Shown here: piece after piece, positions 7,008 through 10,380 of the stretch
How positions within the stretch are numbered: position 1 is the first letter of the stretch
How the letters are laid out: each line of letters starts with the position of its first letter
Source of the DNA: Deltaproteobacteria bacterium
Lineage (GTDB): Bacteria; Desulfobacterota; Desulfobacteria; Desulfobacterales; JAFDCJ01
Length of the DNA: 10,380 nt
Direction of reading: 5' to 3'
NCBI GenBank assembly: GCA_024277475.1
Contig: JAJRVC010000694.1
Location: 1 to 10,380 of the forward strand
Translations under genes and position numbers: made by a program
Notes under the pieces: generated by a model
Databases searched by the model: none
Seen by the model: the letters and a program-made list of their open reading frames with translations, nothing else
Told to the model about the DNA's origin: nothing

Positions 7008-8409
7008 TGTCTTTCCCTCCCTCGATATAATCCCATAGATCGGCCAGATGCATCCAGAAAGCAGGGCCGCTTCCAAAACAGTCTTCCAGCGCGGTCAACT
7101 GTTCATTGGTTTCTTTATTAAGATCTTTTTTAACATTCTCAACAACCAACTCCACGTTGTCCGGGGCATGAAAGAGTTTGTCGACGATTGTCTGTAGTTT
7201 TGTTCTTGGCATGCCCTTTCTGATCGCGGGCATGCAGGCAATTGCCGGGTTCATCTTTGCTCCGTCAAGGATAAGCTCGCCGGGATACACTACTTTGGGG
7301 CAACGCTGCCGCCTGAATGCCGCCAAGTCCCGGCCCACGTTGTCGAACGATTCGAGGACCTGATAGGCGACATAATTCTTTTTTCTTCCCTTGTCTTTGG
7401 CCAGGGAGGCAAGATCATGGGCCAAGACTGTGATGCGCTGGATCGGCGCGTTGTGGTGGCAGAAGACGAGGCCGGCTCCATGGGTGAGAGGTTCTGTCTC
7501 GAACCGCCAATTTCTTGAAAGGGAATAGAAATTTGCCAGGGTCCACCAGCCGAGCCAGGCAGGAACAACCCAGATGATTTCGTCCCCGCCCCAGAGCAGC
7601 GTTTCCAGGCGATGTTTGCCATTATTTTGCCATTCTTTTTTGTTAACGGTACTGGCAAGCATCTGCTGGAGGAAAATTTTTCGGTAGCCTTTGATCTTTG
7701 TATCAAAATCCTCCTGTTTTTTTATAGTCTTGCAAAGTCTGGCCTGCAGGGCGCCGAAGCTGTTGCCGTCGATATAGATAACAGCCATTTTATGATGAAG
7801 GTTTCCTGTTTCCGGGTCATATGATAGTTCACTAAAATCGTTAACAAACTCCGGCAGATCCTCTGTCCCGGTATGTTCTTTATAAAATTTTTGTTTCTGA
7901 TCTTTCCCGTAGTTACGCCTTTGGTAAACGGATTCACTTATCGGTTTGCCGGCAGGACCCGTTTTTGTTTTTATTGTCGGCCGCACCATGTCGAGATCAC
8001 AAGGCTCCGCATCGCGCTGGGAAACGGGCACTGCGATACTCGGGGCCTGCATCTGCTGCCAGCGATTCATGGCCAGGAGTTTTTCTCTGGCCATGGCAAA
8101 ATCGTCTTCATCAGAAGAAGCGGGTAAGACATCAACCACGAAGGTGGCGTGTTTTAACGCCTCATCCTCGGCCAAAAGGTTCTTCACAAACCGACACTGT
8201 TTTTCTGCCTCTTGGTTTGAATCAGCCTTAAAGGTAAAAATACCGGATGACGCGCCGGTGGTAATCGGCTCGAGGAATTTGAAACTTTCCTCCACCCTTT
8301 TCACGGCATCCAGCAGCAGCAAACCGCCTCCGCGGACTGTGCTCAAGTCATCGGTGTCATAAACGAAGTTACCGATATTCACCCCTTCCATCCGCAAATA
8401 ATATTTCAC
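6988..8409 (-). CDS. cas10: Cas10 large subunit, HD-less, GGDE palm
   Basis: This 473-aa protein is about half the usual Cas10 length of 700-1000 aa. It shows no N-terminal HD motif. Residues 1-100 look like the first, inactive palm fold (STVRGGGLLLLDAV, 23-36; ATFVVDVLPAS, 88-98). The active palm follows: AVIYIDGNSFGAL (209-221) with metal-ligand candidate Asp214, and LLWGGDEIIWVVPAW (271-285) with GGDE at 274-277. GLVFCHHNAPI (313-323) and ITVLAHDLASLAKDKGRKKN (326-345) match the 'hxK.Pl ... A..LL..AK' block that follows the palm in Cas10. About 390-473 is a helical C-terminus. No CxxC zinc knuckle was seen. It should make a nucleotide second messenger when the complex binds target RNA. Without HD it should not cut ssDNA. 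The GTG at 8409 has AAGGAGG eight bases upstream. It overlaps the fused RAMP gene by 20 bases. Confidence 0.88.
   Translation of the reverse strand: MKYYLRMEGVNIGNFVYDTDDLSTVRGGGLLLLDAVKRVEESFKFLEPITTGASSGIFTFKADSNQEAEKQCRFVKNLLAEDEALKHATFVVDVLPASSDEDDFAMAREKLLAMNRWQQMQAPSIAVPVSQRDAEPCDLDMVRPTIKTKTGPAGKPISESVYQRRNYGKDQKQKFYKEHTGTEDLPEFVNDFSELSYDPETGNLHHKMAVIYIDGNSFGALQARLCKTIKKQEDFDTKIKGYRKIFLQQMLASTVNKKEWQNNGKHRLETLLWGGDEIIWVVPAWLGWWTLANFYSLSRNWRFETEPLTHGAGLVFCHHNAPIQRITVLAHDLASLAKDKGRKKNYVAYQVLESFDNVGRDLAAFRRQRCPKVVYPGELILDGAKMNPAIACMPAIRKGMPRTKLQTIVDKLFHAPDNVELVVENVKKDLNKETNEQLTALEDCFGSGPAFWMHLADLWDYIEGGKDNANGQA
7016..7020 (-). promoter_or_regulatory. Ribosome binding site deciding the start of the fused RAMP gene
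   Basis: GGAGG on the minus strand, inside the 3' end of cas10 and eight bases before the ATG at 7007. It supports the shorter 607-aa product over the start at 7076. A second ATG two codons later (7001) would also be served, at longer spacing. Confidence 0.75.
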
Positions 8410-8417
8410 GGCATTTT

Positions 8418-8424
8418 CCTCCTT
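8418..8424 (-). promoter_or_regulatory. Ribosome binding site for the GTG start of cas10
   Basis: AAGGAGG on the minus strand, eight bases before the GTG at 8409. An ATG lying between them (8414) is out of frame and meets a stop two codons later, so GTG is the likely start. The 48-base gap to the upstream gene holds no other signal I can see. Confidence 0.7.
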
Positions 8425-8457
8425 ACTATATAAGTTTGTTCGTTTAATATCGACAAG

Positions 8458-10092
8458 TTATCTGCGTCGCCATCCAGATGATATCAATTGGAGGAGATTT
8501 GAGAGTGGTTTTGAAAAACGCACGATAGCACCCATGATTAATACAAAGATGACAAAAAATACTGCAAGAAGAAAAAGATGAAATGGGAGTTGAGAAAGAT
8601 CGCCACTTTTTAAGGGCGCCACAATTATTTCCATGCTGAAGAAACCTATAAGCAACGCCAAGATAAGACCAACGGTAGCAACAACTGTTAAGCGGACCGA
8701 TGTGTCCGTTTGTTTCCGCTGTTCTCTCATCTCAAGGAAATCATAGACATCCCTGGCTTCTTTACTTACCTGATTGAAAAGGGCCTGGGTGCCCAGATGC
8801 TTGCTCCAGAGATGGAAAAGTTCCTGGCCCTGTACCTGATTCGACAAATCAGGAAACCAGTAACGACTGGTGAACAGGAGGAGGTTTCCCAGCGTGTTTC
8901 TGGTTTTTTTATAGAATTCACGAAACTGGTCGGGCTTGCTCTCGTTGTATTTTTCTATGTCCTTGGATAGGCGGTCCAAAAAAACAAGCAGCGCCGCCTT
9001 GTGAAAGTGGGCCACTAACCCCATCTGGAAATAGTGATGGCGGAAATGGGCAAGCGCCCCTCCTTCCGCATCGCAGTAAAAGTTCCTTCCCCCTTGTTTA
9101 TTTGTGGGACCTATCATTGTAAATCCGTAACCGGTTAATATATAACGCATACGCAACCAATCGGTTGCAGGACAATTCATATCGTATCCCCAGAACCGGT
9201 CATAGCAGTAATTTTTTTTAAAATCTTTCATAAAGCCTTCCGCATACGGCAAGGTATATGAATTGCCGGGTTCATCGGCAAAGCCTATCCGCATAAAATC
9301 CCCACAGGTCAGTTCGATAGGATTGTCAAACGCGAGGTAACACATATGGGGTATCCTATCATCGACGATATGCTTGAAATAAAAACTTTCATTATTGTCA
9401 GTTCCCTCCCCGTAATAAGGCTTCAGGGGGGCCAGCAAATATAGCCAGTGCCTGGCTGTAAGAGGTTGTTTGTGCTTATTGACGAAGTTGAGATATTTAT
9501 CTTTTTCGTTGTAGTCCGATACTGCCAAAGAGTGGCCGGATTTATCTTCCCACTCCACCTTTACCGGGCAGTGGCCTCCACGATTATTGTCCCAATAAGG
9601 AGGATACGCCCGCCTGAATTGGTCCAAAAAAATCTGGGCTTCTATCAATTCGATATCGGTGCCGGATACTTCCAGCGTCAAAATTGCGATTTCCATATCT
9701 TTAAACAGATATAGGTGAACACGGTCGACTATCAGTTCCAGATGCTTGTCTATGTTTATGTCTTCTTTCTTGTCGTTGTATCTAACGTGAGCACGCACTT
9801 TGTTGATATCATCTCGCACAAAGAGACGGACAGGAGTATTTTTTTTGTAAATAAAACGCTGTACAAAAGGATGGAAATAAACCAACTCGGCGTAACGGGT
9901 ACTTTCCTGATGCGTCGTGTTTCGGTCATAGAGGTCTTCTCTGGCAGTCCAATTTCCAGACTTCACTAACTGCCTAATCAACTTGCTAAACCAGCCTTGC
10001 TTTATAGTGGGAGGCCTAAGCTGTAGGGGCCATATCAAGATTTCCCTGAAATCCCTGACCAGCTTATTAGATTCTTTACTTTCAGCTTTCAC
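8458..10092 (-). CDS. CorA-like two-helix membrane protein, candidate type III effector
   Basis: This is the first gene of the operon, encoding 544 aa. Residues 1-440 form a large soluble domain rich in aromatic residues that I do not recognise in detail. A helix with EMREQRKQTDTSVR (about 454-467) leads into two hydrophobic segments, about 468-490 and 503-524, joined by a short polar loop; a short basic tail ending in WRRR follows. A long N-terminal domain, long stalk helix and two C-terminal helices is the CorA magnesium-channel plan. The GMN signature after the first helix is absent; the position reads SMEII. CRISPR-linked CorA proteins act as membrane effectors of type III systems and in Bacteroides fragilis respond to SAM-AMP made by Cas10. 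Function here is inferred from topology and neighbourhood. An unrelated 2TM effector is the alternative. The start is GTG at 10092 with AAAGGA seven bases upstream. It ends 48 bases before cas10. Confidence 0.72.
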   Translation of the reverse strand: MKAESKESNKLVRDFREILIWPLQLRPPTIKQGWFSKLIRQLVKSGNWTAREDLYDRNTTHQESTRYAELVYFHPFVQRFIYKKNTPVRLFVRDDINKVRAHVRYNDKKEDINIDKHLELIVDRVHLYLFKDMEIAILTLEVSGTDIELIEAQIFLDQFRRAYPPYWDNNRGGHCPVKVEWEDKSGHSLAVSDYNEKDKYLNFVNKHKQPLTARHWLYLLAPLKPYYGEGTDNNESFYFKHIVDDRIPHMCYLAFDNPIELTCGDFMRIGFADEPGNSYTLPYAEGFMKDFKKNYCYDRFWGYDMNCPATDWLRMRYILTGYGFTMIGPTNKQGGRNFYCDAEGGALAHFRHHYFQMGLVAHFHKAALLVFLDRLSKDIEKYNESKPDQFREFYKKTRNTLGNLLLFTSRYWFPDLSNQVQGQELFHLWSKHLGTQALFNQVSKEARDVYDFLEMREQRKQTDTSVRLTVVATVGLILALLIGFFSMEIIVAPLKSGDLSQLPFHLFLLAVFFVIFVLIMGAIVRFSKPLSNLLQLISSGWRRR

Positions 10093-10169
10093 ATTGTTTT
10101 CCTTTGTTTTTCCCCTTAGCGTCCTTATTCCGAATTTCGCTTCCTAACCCTGGCCAACTCTATCAACCC

Positions 10170-10189
10170 CCAATTCCGCCCAATTCCGT
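10170..10189. repeat. Tandem 10-bp direct repeat
   Basis: CCAATTCCGC is followed directly by CCAATTCCGT on the plus strand, two copies with one mismatch at the last base. The copies lie about 80 bases before the GTG of the first gene and are spaced by one helical turn, so they could be a paired regulator site, but chance is not excluded. Confidence 0.55.
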
Positions 10190-10194
10190 GGAGC

Positions 10195-10215
10195 CCATAC
10201 TTCATTTCTGTATGG
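10195..10215. repeat. Small inverted repeat (hairpin)
   Basis: CCATAC (10195-10200) and GTATGG (10210-10215) form a perfect 6-bp inverted repeat around a 9-base spacer. It could be an operator half-site pair or a leader hairpin. No T-run follows that would make it a terminator. Confidence 0.4.
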
Positions 10216-10380
10216 CGGGGCCCGGCTTGACAATTTCTTTATTTCAAAACCAGATCCTTCTCCTTGACCTTTCATCGGTCTTCGAAGCCAGGGGAACAGC
10301 TGTCAGGGCGCGGGTGACGGTAGACAGTTGACGGTGAACAGACGATGAAGTTTCAGTAATCACTTGTCCGTTGTTTTACC

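Larger units (their letters stand above)
10106..10380. promoter_or_regulatory. Noncoding leader upstream of the operon
   Basis: About 275 bases lie upstream of the first gene and its ribosome binding site. I find no convincing coding sequence, CRISPR repeat, tRNA or clear -35/-10 pair. The operon promoter should lie here on the minus strand; TTGTCA (complement of 10227-10232) is a possible -35 but lacks a good -10 at 16-18 bases. The stretch also holds a tandem repeat, a hairpin and a run of degenerate short repeats, listed separately or in the findings. Confidence 0.45.

Noticed and set aside
8458..10092. Housekeeping magnesium transporter CorA
   Set aside because: The GMN signature is absent, the N-terminal domain is unusually long, and the gene heads a type III CRISPR operon, so a transporter role is less likely than an effector role.
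10195..10229. Possible intrinsic terminator
   Set aside because: The stem is only 6 bp with a 9-base loop and no T-run follows on either strand.
10104..10331. Plus-strand 75-codon frame in the leader region
   Set aside because: No Shine-Dalgarno, no recognisable domain, and it covers the repeats and hairpin; probably spurious.
10106..10380. Possible CRISPR array or leader next to the operon
   Set aside because: No direct repeats of 25-40 bases with regular spacers are present; only 10-bp and 6-bp repeats were seen.

Overview
The window holds most of a type III CRISPR-Cas locus. Every gene I can support lies on the minus strand, so transcription runs from about 10.1 kb down to base 1 and off the left edge. 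Codon usage is moderately GC-rich with mostly strong Shine-Dalgarno sites. I read this as a Gram-negative bacterium, perhaps a Desulfobacterota-like anaerobe, but the sequence does not settle the taxon.

In order of transcription the layout is as follows. (1) 10106-10380 is a noncoding leader with short repeats and a small hairpin. (2) 10092-8458 encodes a 544-aa protein with a large soluble N-terminus and two C-terminal membrane helices, CorA-like, the candidate effector. (3) 8409-6988 encodes a short Cas10 of 473 aa with a GGDE palm and no HD nuclease. (4) 7007-5184 encodes a fused RAMP protein: a Cas7 (Csm3-like) domain followed by a Csx10-like (Cas5) domain. (5) 5159-4446 encodes a Csm3-like Cas7. 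(6) 4445-3585 encodes a second Cas7, in the same frame as the previous gene and separated from it only by a TAA. (7) 3598-1361 encodes a 745-aa RAMP protein of the TIGR03986 type. (8) 1338-541 encodes a DHH-like phosphoesterase. (9) 539-1 is the N-terminal 179 codons of a reverse transcriptase of the kind often fused to Cas1 in type III loci. The genes overlap or sit 1 to about 50 bases apart, which suggests one operon.

Working model (inference): the RAMP proteins carry crRNA and bind target RNA. Target binding switches on the Cas10 palm, which makes a nucleotide second messenger because no HD DNase is present. The CorA-like membrane protein responds to that messenger and the DHH-like protein removes it. 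The trio Cas10, CorA-like protein and DHH phosphodiesterase matches the parts list of the described SAM-AMP pathway (Cas10-CorA-NrN of Bacteroides fragilis), here attached to a III-D-like effector and an RT adaptation module. No CRISPR array, cas6, cas2, complete cas1 or recognisable small-subunit gene is visible. The first four may lie beyond the left edge.
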